From JALOOE01 sp964423545 (GTDB lineage: Bacteria > Chloroflexota > Anaerolineae > CG2-30-64-16): a stretch of DNA of 6,147 nucleotides. The stretch is from assembly GCA_964423545.1 (NCBI GenBank), contig CAYRFV010000314.1, forward strand, positions 1-6,147, in the 5' to 3' direction. The translations under genes and the position numbers were made by a program. Positions within the stretch are counted from its first letter, which is position 1; each line of letters begins with the position of its first letter. The notes beneath the pieces were generated by a model that worked only from the letters and a program-made list of their open reading frames with translations, ran no database searches and was not told the origin of the DNA. Positions 1 through 5,110 of this stretch are shown piece after piece.

Positions 1-1015
1 AGGTGCCGCTGGGCCGGGGATAACGAAAGGCCCAGATCGCCAGGTTGTCGACCCACGGCCACTCGCGCAGCGCGATTTCGTAGGCGCGCAGGGTGTACTG
101 GATGCGCTGGGAAGGGCGCACGGCTTTGGTCCAGCGCGGATGGTCATTCCAACCGCCCTCCGTGATCATCACCTGCTTGCCCGCGTCACCGCGGCGCACC
201 ATGATGCCGCGCAGCAGCTCGATCCGCCTGAAGTTGACGGCGTCGGCGCGCGGCGGATCGTCCGGAGCGAATGTCCACCCGTAGGCGTGCGCGGCCAGCG
301 TATCGAAACAGGGCGCGGCGCCGGCCTCGTACATCCGCTCCAGATAATCCAGGTCATTCATCCCCCACTCGCTGCCCGGTTCGGCCAGGGTCGGCGCCAG
401 CGCACCCGCCAGGACCTGCACCTGCGGGTTGGCCGCCTTGGCAAGCGGATAGACGCGGCACAGCAGCTCCGCGTAGGCTGCCGGGTCAACCGGTCGAAAC
501 CCCCATTCCTGGCTGAGATTCGGCTCATTCCAGACGATGATGTGGCTGACGCGGCCTCGAAAATGCCCGACGAACGCCGCCGCGAACCGCGCAAAGTCAT
601 CGTAGCCGACTTCGTCCAGATAGAGATGGCTGGTGCGAGGCGGCCTGGCCCACTCCGGAACGTATCCCAGGCGCGCGACTACTGTCAGGCCCTGGTTCAC
701 GGCATGGTCGACGACGAGGTCGGCGTGGCTCCAGTCGTGTACGCCGCGTTGGGGCTCGTGTGCGGCCCATAGAAAGTACTCGACAATCCAGGGCGCGCCC
801 ATCTCCCGCGCCATGGCCAACGTGCGCTGGATCTTCCAGGGCTCCACCTCGTCGGTGAGACGGGTGTGGACCCCCATCTTCGCGTTCTGCGTGACAACGT
901 GCTGCTGCGGGCCGAATGCCGCCCAATGGCGATAGGAGCGGGTTGGAAGAAGCAGCACGGCCATGAGGGCGACGAGCGCCGCGCCCCTCGCCGCCAGATT
1001 GTTCCGCGATCTCAC
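1..1015 (-). CDS. Clan-A (GH5/GH39-like) glycoside hydrolase, exported, 3' end outside window
   Basis: An uninterrupted minus-strand reading frame of 338 codons runs from GTG at 1015-1013 off the left edge, so the C-terminus is missing. Residues about 8-24 form a hydrophobic signal or membrane anchor after a basic start (MRSRNN), so the enzyme probably acts outside the membrane. The rest reads as a TIM-barrel retaining glycosidase. There is an early MGVHTRL strand, then IIVWNEPNLSQEWG with E164 as likely acid/base, a FDTLAAHAYG segment, and VMITEGGW with E286 as likely nucleophile. The roughly 120-residue spacing of the two glutamates suits clan GH-A. The substrate cannot be told; GH5, GH39 or a related cellulase-like family are all possible. 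A GAGGA 10 nt before the GTG supports this start; another in-frame GTG lies 7 codons upstream. The gene is divergent from the gene at 1108. The two catalytic motifs make the fold assignment fairly safe, but the family is uncertain. Confidence 0.82.
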   Translation of the reverse strand, partial: MRSRNNLAARGAALVALMAVLLLPTRSYRHWAAFGPQQHVVTQNAKMGVHTRLTDEVEPWKIQRTLAMAREMGAPWIVEYFLWAAHEPQRGVHDWSHADLVVDHAVNQGLTVVARLGYVPEWARPPRTSHLYLDEVGYDDFARFAAAFVGHFRGRVSHIIVWNEPNLSQEWGFRPVDPAAYAELLCRVYPLAKAANPQVQVLAGALAPTLAEPGSEWGMNDLDYLERMYEAGAAPCFDTLAAHAYGWTFAPDDPPRADAVNFRRIELLRGIMVRRGDAGKQVMITEGGWNDHPRWTKAVRPSQRIQYTLRAYEIALREWPWVDNLAIWAFRYPRPSGT

Positions 1016-1042
1016 GAATTCAGTATCCTCATCCACGGCGCT

Positions 1043-1071
1043 TTGCGCATGGCCTGGTTCTCTGCTACAAT
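1043..1071 (+). promoter_or_regulatory. Predicted sigma-70-type promoter with extended -10
   Basis: TTGCGC at 1043-1048 and TACAAT at 1066-1071 are separated by 17 nt. A TG one base before the -10 (1063-1064) makes it an extended -10. Transcription would start near 1078, leaving a short leader of about 30 nt before the ATG at 1108. That ATG is preceded by AGGAGG at 1096-1101 with 6 nt spacing. The promoter sits in the divergent gap with the glycosidase gene. Confidence 0.6.
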
Positions 1072-1107
1072 ATCGCCAGCGACCGGTCTGGACGCAGGAG
1101 GCGCATC

Positions 1108-1413
1108 ATGCAGCTTGCTGATTGGGCCAGCATAGCAGTCATCGTTCTCGCCATCGAAGCCTTTGTCTTCGCGCTCGTTTTCGGCGCGCTCTTCTTGCTC
1201 CTGAACATCGGAGTGGTGAAAGCGCAGAAGGCCGTCAGACGCTATGGCCCCATCGTCCGGAATCGCCTGCGCCAGGCCGCGATGGCGACCGAACAGGTCA
1301 GCCAGACAGTGGCCCGACCGGTGATCAGCATCGAAGTCAACAACACCCGGGCCCGCCAATGGCTCGCCTCACTGAAAAACTCAACCCACCGCGAGAGGAG
1401 CATCCAGCCGTGA
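1108..1413 (+). CDS. Small single-pass membrane protein, unknown function
   Basis: This 101-residue protein has one long hydrophobic segment (about residues 7-36) right after a short acidic N-terminus. A basic stretch follows (KAQKAVRRYGPIVRNRLRQ, about 38-56), then a polar tail of mostly helical character. By the positive-inside rule the C-terminal two thirds should be cytoplasmic. The start is well supported by AGGAGG 6 nt upstream and a promoter at 1043-1071. I do not recognise the family; the layout of one membrane helix plus an amphipathic helix recalls small DUF948/YtxG-like proteins, but that is only a resemblance. Its stop overlaps the GTG of the next gene (GTGA), so the two are probably translationally coupled and work together. 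It lies upstream of the microcompartment genes, with a 122-nt gap after its partner. Confidence 0.75.
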   Translation: MQLADWASIAVIVLAIEAFVFALVFGALFLLLNIGVVKAQKAVRRYGPIVRNRLRQAAMATEQVSQTVARPVISIEVNNTRARQWLASLKNSTHRERSIQP

Positions 1414-1646
1414 ACCCACGTCTGCGACCCGTCCTGATAAGTGCCGCCGCCAGTGCTGTCCTCGGCGGCGCGATCGCCTGGGCGATCGCCCAGGCACGGC
1501 AGAGCCAGCAAGAACAGGCGGCTGCCAATGCCACCCTGCCGGCCAATCACCTCAGGTTCGATCCAGCCCCCGGCCAATACGTGGCGATCGCGGTGACGCT
1601 GGTGATGCTGGTGCGGCAGATCACAGAGCTGTTCAAGTCCGAGTAA
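1410..1646 (+). CDS. Small two-helix membrane protein, unknown function
   Basis: This is a 78-residue protein if started at the GTG at 1410, which overlaps the upstream stop codon and has AGAGGAG at 1394-1400 with 9 nt spacing. An in-frame ATG at 1359 would add 17 residues but lies well inside the upstream gene and lacks a comparable ribosome site. The first hydrophobic segment (about residues 7-27, alanine-rich) is followed by a Gln/Ala linker with a polar loop. A second hydrophobic segment (about 54-70) follows, and the protein ends in a charged ITELFKSE tail. The family is not recognised. Overlap with the previous small membrane protein suggests a pair. The coding sequence contains a 20-bp palindrome at 1476-1495 and three GCGATCGC octamers. 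Confidence 0.7.
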   Translation: MNPRLRPVLISAAASAVLGGAIAWAIAQARQSQQEQAAANATLPANHLRFDPAPGQYVAIAVTLVMLVRQITELFKSE

Positions 1647-1670
1647 TCCGTGGCCATTCTACCACAGCGC

Positions 1671-1747
1671 CTCCCCCTTCCCCCAACAGGCCGCGCGAAG
1701 ACTCCGTTCGAGGCGGTCTGCGGCGCCGAGGGGAGAAAGCGGGGGAG
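1671..1747 (+). promoter_or_regulatory. Potential structured leader before the microcompartment genes
   Basis: A C-rich strand (1671-1683) can pair with a G-rich strand (1730-1747). CTCCCCC 1671-1677 matches GGGGGAG 1741-1747 over 7 bp. TTCCCC 1678-1683 pairs with GGGGAG 1730-1735 (one G-U), leaving a 5-nt bulge at 1736-1740. Inside lies a smaller hairpin, with CCGC 1691-1694 / GCGG 1713-1716 and CGAA 1696-1699 / TTCG 1707-1710. There is no T-tract, so this does not look like an intrinsic terminator. The 3' strand holds the strongest SD-like purine runs ahead of the next gene, so the fold could control its translation. This was found by eye, with no energy computed. Confidence 0.35.
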
Positions 1748-1768
1748 AATGAGAGAGCACGGGAACAG

Positions 1769-2044
1769 ATGAACCTCGCCCGAGTCATCGGCACGGTTGT
1801 CGCTGAGCAGAAGTATGCGGGGCTAGAGGGGATCAAGCTGCTGATCGTCCTGCCCCTGGACCGTCAACAGCGCCCGGCGGGAGAGCCGGTGGTGGCGACG
1901 GACGCCACCGCGCAGGCGGGTCCGGGCGAGCTAGTCTTCATCATCGGCGGCCGCGAAGCCGCGCTTGCGCTGCCGGAACCGTTCGTGCCCGTCGATCATT
2001 CGGTCGTCGGGATTGTAGACGAGGTTGATCTGGAGGAGCGCTGA
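1769..2044 (+). CDS. BMC-P microcompartment vertex protein (EutN/CcmL family), first copy
   Basis: This 91-residue protein matches the whole EutN/CcmL pattern. It opens with MNLARVIGTVVAEQK, followed by LEGIKLLIVLPLD (about 19-31). A GEPVVATD strand comes next, then the GPGELVFIIGG loop (about 51-61), and it closes with DHSVVGIVDEVDL. Such proteins form pentamers that cap the vertices of icosahedral protein shells (carboxysomes and metabolosomes). The length is typical of the family. The start fits the family N-terminus even though its ribosome site is weak (CGGGA at 1760-1764). An ATG at 1749 opens a 7-codon reading frame whose TGA overlaps this start, which may assist initiation. A second BMC-P gene follows after 3 nt. 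Hexameric shell genes are not seen in the window. Confidence 0.9.
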   Translation: MNLARVIGTVVAEQKYAGLEGIKLLIVLPLDRQQRPAGEPVVATDATAQAGPGELVFIIGGREAALALPEPFVPVDHSVVGIVDEVDLEER

Positions 2045-2047
2045 CCC

Positions 2048-2332
2048 ATGTACATCGGACGAGTCGCCGGCGCCGTAGTCGCCACTATCAAGCATCCTTT
2101 CTTTGACGGCACGAAACTACTGCTCGTGGAGCGGCTTGATCTTGCGGGCTGCACGACTGCCCGATATGATATTGCCGTGGATCGGGTGTGCGCAGGAGCC
2201 AGCGATCGCGTGCTCGTCCTCGACGAAGGGAACAGCGCCCGGCAGGTATGTGATGCCGAGCCCTGGGGGCCGATTCGCACAGTCATCGTCGGCGTCATCG
2301 ATCATGTCGATACCCCTGGGGAGGAGGCGTGA
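2048..2332 (+). CDS. BMC-P microcompartment vertex protein (EutN/CcmL family), second copy
   Basis: This 94-residue EutN/CcmL protein starts at an ATG with GGAGGAG at 2032-2038, 9 nt upstream. Family marks are MYIGRVAGAVVATIKH, FDGTKLLLVERLD (about 19-31), DRVLVLDEGNSARQV (about 53-67) and the closing VIVGVIDHVD strand. The GNSAR turn is typical of this family. It is clearly diverged from the first copy: it has cysteines that copy one lacks and a different middle section. The two are therefore paralogues with probably different shell positions or partners, not a recent duplication. Its stop codon overlaps the GTG of the aldolase gene, so shell protein and enzyme are likely made together. Confidence 0.9.
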   Translation: MYIGRVAGAVVATIKHPFFDGTKLLLVERLDLAGCTTARYDIAVDRVCAGASDRVLVLDEGNSARQVCDAEPWGPIRTVIVGVIDHVDTPGEEA

Positions 2333-3114
2333 GCTACGGCGGCGTGGCGGCAGCAGGTGCGGCCGTGACGGAGCGCGCGCTGCGCGACGAGATCGTTCGG
2401 ATCGGTCAATTGCTACACGCAAGAGGGCTTGTCACGGCCACCGATGGCAACATCTCAGCTCGCCTCGACCGCGATCGATTCCTGGTGACGCCGAGCGGGC
2501 TGAGCAAAGGCGCCATGCGCCCCGACCAGATGCTGGTCATCGACTGGGAGGCTAAGCCGGTTGCCGCGCAGCGTTTCGGCGCCGGTCGCGGCCTCAAGCC
2601 AAGCTCCGAGATCCTGCTTCACCTGGAAGCATACCGCCAACGTCCCGACGTGAAGGCAGTCGTTCACGCCCACCCGGTGCACGCCATCACCCTATCGATC
2701 GCCGGCGTCTCGCTGGCGCGCTGCCTGATCCCGGAGGTGATCGTCAACCTGGGCATCATCCCGACGACCGAATACGCCATGCCGGCCACCGCCGAAGGGG
2801 CGACGGTCATCCGAGACTTGATCCGGCGGTACGATGCGCTGATTCTGCAGCGACACGGCTCGGTCACCGTCGGCAAGGATATCTGGGAGGCGTATCTCAA
2901 CCTGGAAAAGCTGGAAAACGTGGCGGAGATCACCTTCAAACTGCTGCAACTGGGCCGTGAGCTGCCTTTTCCCCCAGGCGCGGTCGAAAAACTGATCGAA
3001 AAGCGCGATCAGGCGGGCTTGATGCGCCCGGGCCAGAGACAAGAGATGGAAGCGGCTTGCGATGTCTGCCAGTTGAGTGGGCGCTGTCCCCTGCCCGAAC
3101 GCCCGCGCGAATGA
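2329..3114 (+). CDS. Class II aldolase (fuculose/rhamnulose-phosphate aldolase type), possible microcompartment cargo
   Basis: This is a 261-residue zinc aldolase of the class II aldolase/adducin family. Members reversibly split sugar phosphates such as L-fuculose-1-phosphate into DHAP and lactaldehyde. Visible marks are TDGNISAR (38-45), TPSGLSKG (54-61), the acidic residue of PSSE at E94, zinc-ligand histidines H113 and H115 in VVHAHP, and the third ligand H176 in LQRHG. E. coli FucA has 215 residues. The extra part here is mainly a C-terminal tail after a proline break (FPPG): a charged helix, then CDVCQLSGRC with C244, C247 and C253. The GTG at 2329 overlaps the previous stop and has GGGGAGGAGG just upstream at 2318-2327. 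A GTG at 2365 (residue 13) is an alternative nearer the usual family start. Co-transcription with two BMC-P genes suggests an encapsulated enzyme. The exact sugar is not decided by sequence. Confidence 0.88.
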   Translation: MSYGGVAAAGAAVTERALRDEIVRIGQLLHARGLVTATDGNISARLDRDRFLVTPSGLSKGAMRPDQMLVIDWEAKPVAAQRFGAGRGLKPSSEILLHLEAYRQRPDVKAVVHAHPVHAITLSIAGVSLARCLIPEVIVNLGIIPTTEYAMPATAEGATVIRDLIRRYDALILQRHGSVTVGKDIWEAYLNLEKLENVAEITFKLLQLGRELPFPPGAVEKLIEKRDQAGLMRPGQRQEMEAACDVCQLSGRCPLPERPRE

Positions 3115-3146
3115 TCTGCATTGGCGCGTGAGCGCGTGATTGGCTC

Positions 3147-3175
3147 TTGCATCCCCACGATACCTGTGCTATGAT
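3147..3175 (+). promoter_or_regulatory. Predicted promoter with extended -10 for the exported beta-rich protein
   Basis: TTGCAT at 3147-3152 and TATGAT at 3170-3175 are 17 nt apart, with TG at 3167-3168 giving an extended -10. The start of transcription should be near 3182, leaving a leader of about 64 nt. A near-perfect ribosome site, AAGGGAGGA at 3232-3240, lies 5 nt before the ATG at 3246. This makes the gene at 3246 its own transcription unit, separate from the aldolase operon. Confidence 0.62.
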
Positions 3176-3245
3176 AGCGGTGATGCCACACACGTCCCAG
3201 ACGTCTTGTTGTCTTTCAGGTGTTTCGTTATAAGGGAGGATACCC

Positions 3246-4406
3246 ATGAAGCGCGTTCGATGGCAACTGTGCATCAGTCTGTTCTTCCTGGCTTTGTTAG
3301 CTCTGGCGCTCCCCGGTGCTGCGGCCGCCGCGCCTGAACAGGGTCGACTGAACGACACCGACATCGTTCAGGGGCCCGTGCAACCCTCCTTCGGCATTCC
3401 CGGCGCCTTCTTGCTCTCCTTCGGCAAGGATCTCAGCGAGGCCCAGGTCGACCTGCCTGCCTTGAATGCGGTGGCGACGGTCAACGGTCTCTCCCTCTCT
3501 CCGAGCCCCAGCTGGGACTCCATCGTCCTGAAGCAGAAGCAGCCTTTCGTCTCGCAAGGAGCATCGATCACCGAGGCGCAGGCCACGGTCAGTGGCCCAA
3601 GCAAGGGCTTCAGCTCCGCAGGTTCGGCGCAGGTCATGGTGAATCCGAACCCGGCCCTCAAAGCGAGCGGCAAGATCGGCTTCGTCTATGACGGCATGAG
3701 CAAGCGGACCGGTTTCGCCGTCCAGAACGGTGCGATGAGCCTGGCGCTGCAGCCGGCCAACATTGCGGTGAGCGGCGTCAACACCGGCCCCAACTCCATC
3801 GCGATTGAGTCGGCCAAGGTGGATATCCCGGCTGCCGGCATGGGCATCGCGGTCAGCGGCTACGAGATGAAGGACGGCAAGGCCAATTGGAAGGCGCTGA
3901 CGGTCGCGCAAGACCCGAAGCGCACCCTGTCGCTCGGCAATGTGGGCAAGCTATCCAACACGCAGGTGACAGTGGCAAGCCCCAGCGCCGGCGGCGCCGT
4001 CGTTGCGTCGACGGACTTTGCACTCAACGCGGGCCAGGTGGCGCAGGCCGACGGCACCATCTACGTCATCAACAACCCGGCGACGAAGCAGAGCGGTGTG
4101 GCGTTCAGTGACACCGACGTTGCCCTCAAGCTGTCCGGTTTCGGGGTGGAAGCCAACGGGATCACCTCCATCAAGGGTGGGGTCAAGATCGATGAGGTGA
4201 CCCTCACCGCTCAGCCGCTGAACCTGCAGGCCGAGGTGACCGGTGTGGTGGTCGGCGGGACGAGCGGTTTCACCTTCGACGAAGCCAAGCTGACCTACGG
4301 CCAGGGCGCAGCCAAGCCGGGTGGCTTTGAGATGACGGTGACCAAGAGCCCGCAGGGGTACATGCTCTCCACCCAGAGCATGATTCCCGCCAGCACAGCC
4401 AAATAG
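3246..4406 (+). CDS. Exported beta-rich repeat protein, unknown function
   Basis: This 386-residue protein has a classical Sec signal peptide: basic MKRVRW, a hydrophobic core of about 8-23, and an alanine-rich cleavage region near residue 29. The mature part has no cysteine, is rich in Ala, Gly, Val, Ser and Thr, and alternates short hydrophobic strands with glycine turns, as in beta-solenoid or stacked-sheet surface proteins. Two imperfect units are visible: about 70-101 and about 194-226. Each goes from a hydrophobic-Pro-Ala motif through a V.G strand to a tryptophan (W90, W215) 19-20 residues on, then a hydrophobic strand ending in Q. Related strands recur near 165-193 and 295-330. There is no lipobox, sorting motif or C-terminal membrane helix, so it is probably released or loosely wall-bound. 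I cannot name the family. A strong promoter and ribosome site suggest high expression. Confidence 0.85.
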   Translation: MKRVRWQLCISLFFLALLALALPGAAAAAPEQGRLNDTDIVQGPVQPSFGIPGAFLLSFGKDLSEAQVDLPALNAVATVNGLSLSPSPSWDSIVLKQKQPFVSQGASITEAQATVSGPSKGFSSAGSAQVMVNPNPALKASGKIGFVYDGMSKRTGFAVQNGAMSLALQPANIAVSGVNTGPNSIAIESAKVDIPAAGMGIAVSGYEMKDGKANWKALTVAQDPKRTLSLGNVGKLSNTQVTVASPSAGGAVVASTDFALNAGQVAQADGTIYVINNPATKQSGVAFSDTDVALKLSGFGVEANGITSIKGGVKIDEVTLTAQPLNLQAEVTGVVVGGTSGFTFDEAKLTYGQGAAKPGGFEMTVTKSPQGYMLSTQSMIPASTAK

Positions 4407-4474
4407 CGGCGCCGGCTGCGGACGGTGACTGCGTAGCCTCCCGATCGCGCCGAATGCAGATGTCAGGGATGAGC

Positions 4475-4510
4475 CGCTGCGGTCGCGCTTGCGCAAGCGC
4501 GACCGCAGCG
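4475..4510. repeat. 36-nt perfect palindrome
   Basis: The two 18-nt halves (4475-4492 and 4493-4510) are exact reverse complements, with no unpaired centre in the DNA. It lies 69 nt after the stop of the gene at 3246 and just before the tRNA promoter. Transcribed, it would form a very stable stem of about 16 bp with a short GCGC-type loop. No T-tract follows on either strand. It could be a factor-independent stop or mRNA-stabilising stem, a REP-like intergenic element or a protein-binding site. Confidence 0.85.
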
Positions 4511-4530
4511 CAAGACGTTGGCGGCTCGAT

Positions 4531-4560
4531 TTGACCCGCGTGGCTCCTCTCTGGTAGAAT
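4531..4560 (+). promoter_or_regulatory. Predicted tRNA promoter
   Basis: TTGACC at 4531-4536 and TAGAAT at 4555-4560 are 18 nt apart, with TG at 4552-4553 as an extended -10. The expected transcript start near 4567 leaves about 19 nt of leader to the tRNA 5' end at 4586. This is the best -35 match in the window. Confidence 0.65.
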
Positions 4561-4585
4561 CGCTTCGGCCTGTTTAGACGCGCCT

Positions 4586-4658
4586 GCCCCCATCGTCTAG
4601 AGGACCAGGACACAGGCCTTTCAAGCCTGGTACAGGGGTTCGAATCCCCTTGGGGGCA
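4586..4658 (+). tRNA. tRNA-Glu (anticodon UUC)
   Basis: A complete cloverleaf is visible. The 7-bp acceptor stem pairs GCCCCCA 4586-4592 with TGGGGGC 4651-4657, followed by discriminator A at 4658. The anticodon stem is CAGGC/GCCTG around the loop CTTTCAA, giving anticodon TTC. The T arm is AGGGG 4634-4638 / CCCCT 4646-4650 with the invariant TTCGAAT loop. The sequence closely resembles other bacterial tRNA-Glu genes. CCA is not encoded and must be added enzymatically. Confidence 0.97.
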
Positions 4659-4707
4659 TGTTCTTGATTATGTTAATCAGAATCTCTTTTGGGAGCGGGA
4701 TCTTCTT

Positions 4708-4869
4708 TTGTCAGTCAGCCGAGAAGTGGTTTTCCCAGGCGCGCTACTCCAGCCGGACGACCCGCTCTTCATGCAATGCACCGCCTACACACTGGCCAGC
4801 GTTGTAAACGCCGCCAAGGGTATGCCCCAGACCATCTCCAAAGCAGTGACCACAATCAGGCAGCCGTAG
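4708..4869 (+). CDS. Small unrecognised ORF downstream of the tRNA (53 codons), possibly a gene fragment
   Basis: From TTG at 4708 this frame reads 53 residues to TAG at 4867-4869. A purine run (GGGAGCGGGA, 4691-4700) lies 7 nt upstream. The same frame is open back to the tRNA 3' end without any start codon, so this may be the tail of a lost gene. Codon third positions are mostly G or C, and the product looks protein-like (EVVFPGALLQPDDP, then VVNAAKGMPQTISKAV). I recognise no family. An internal ATG at 4771 would give only 32 residues. The stop codon lies in the loop of the hairpin at 4854-4883. It could equally be chance. Confidence 0.3.
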   Translation: MSVSREVVFPGALLQPDDPLFMQCTAYTLASVVNAAKGMPQTISKAVTTIRQP

Positions 4870-4883
4870 GTGGCTGCCTGATT
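4854..4883. repeat. 12-bp inverted repeat (hairpin) in the degraded stretch
   Basis: The arms 4854-4865 (AATCAGGCAGCC) and 4872-4883 (GGCTGCCTGATT) are perfect complements around a 6-nt loop, GTAGGT. No run of T follows on either strand, so terminator function is uncertain. It separates the small ORF from the peroxiredoxin remnant and could be an old insertion end or a terminator with a decayed tail. Confidence 0.6.
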
Positions 4884-4911
4884 GATCCGGCGATCGCCAT
4901 CCCCAGGTTTG

Positions 4912-5106
4912 CCTTCCTATGCCTCCCATGTTACCTTCTATCGCGCGCATTTGGCGCAGTTGCGCCAAGATCCCGCCCAGTTGGTTGCCCGCGACATTGA
5001 GGTTGTCGTGGTCGGTCCTGAAGACGCCAAAGCGTTTGCCGGCTATTTCGCCAAGGAGTCGTTGCCATTCATCGGCTTGCCGGACCCCACGGTCCAGTGG
5101 AGATAG
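4912..5106 (+). pseudogene. Peroxiredoxin-like (AhpC/TSA, thioredoxin-fold) gene remnant
   Basis: This frame encodes about 64 residues that match the central part of small AhpC/TSA-like peroxiredoxins: YRAHLAQLRQD, then DIEVVVVGPEDAKAF, then ESLPFIGLPDPT. Family members normally carry a C-P-F/Y-C or W-C-x-x-C motif just before RxHLAxLR. Here that place reads VTFY, so both expected cysteines are gone; TAT at 4939-4941 stands where a TGT/TGC is expected. The N-terminal strand is missing, since a stop codon lies in frame at 4879-4881. The protein ends soon after the DPT motif, where about 60-100 more residues would be expected. It cannot be a working peroxidase. It ends 4 nt before the iron transporter gene. 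The family match is from memory of the motif. Confidence 0.65.
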
Positions 5107-5110
5107 ACAT

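Noticed and set aside
140..772. Long plus-strand reading frame of 210 codons
   Set aside because: It lies opposite the glycosidase frame, which carries both catalytic motifs; its own product is Arg/Pro-rich without recognisable pattern, typical of a shadow in high-GC DNA.
1122..1409. N-terminal extension of the second small membrane protein back to 1122
   Set aside because: The extension lies inside the first small membrane gene and gives an Arg/Pro/Gln-rich shadow sequence; the GTG at 1410 has a good ribosome site and overlaps the stop.
1476..1495. 20-bp palindrome inside the second small membrane gene considered as an operator
   Set aside because: It lies in coding sequence for an Ala/Ile/Trp membrane helix and is largely made of two nearby GCGATCGC words; it is mentioned only under the octamer finding.
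3951..4613. Minus-strand frame of 220 codons opposite the exported-protein gene, running into the tRNA
   Set aside because: It overlaps the tRNA gene and the palindrome, and gives a low-complexity Arg/Gly/His-rich product; the plus-strand gene has a signal peptide, promoter and ribosome site.
4665..4690. Possible terminator after tRNA-Glu: 6-bp stem TGATTA/TAATCA and a later T-run
   Set aside because: The stem has one G-C pair only and the T-run begins 7 nt after it, so a working terminator cannot be claimed.
4919..5110. N-terminal extension of the iron transporter to 4919
   Set aside because: It overlaps the peroxiredoxin remnant in another frame and has no family likeness; the ATG at 5111 with TGGAGA fits the ferritin-like domain start.
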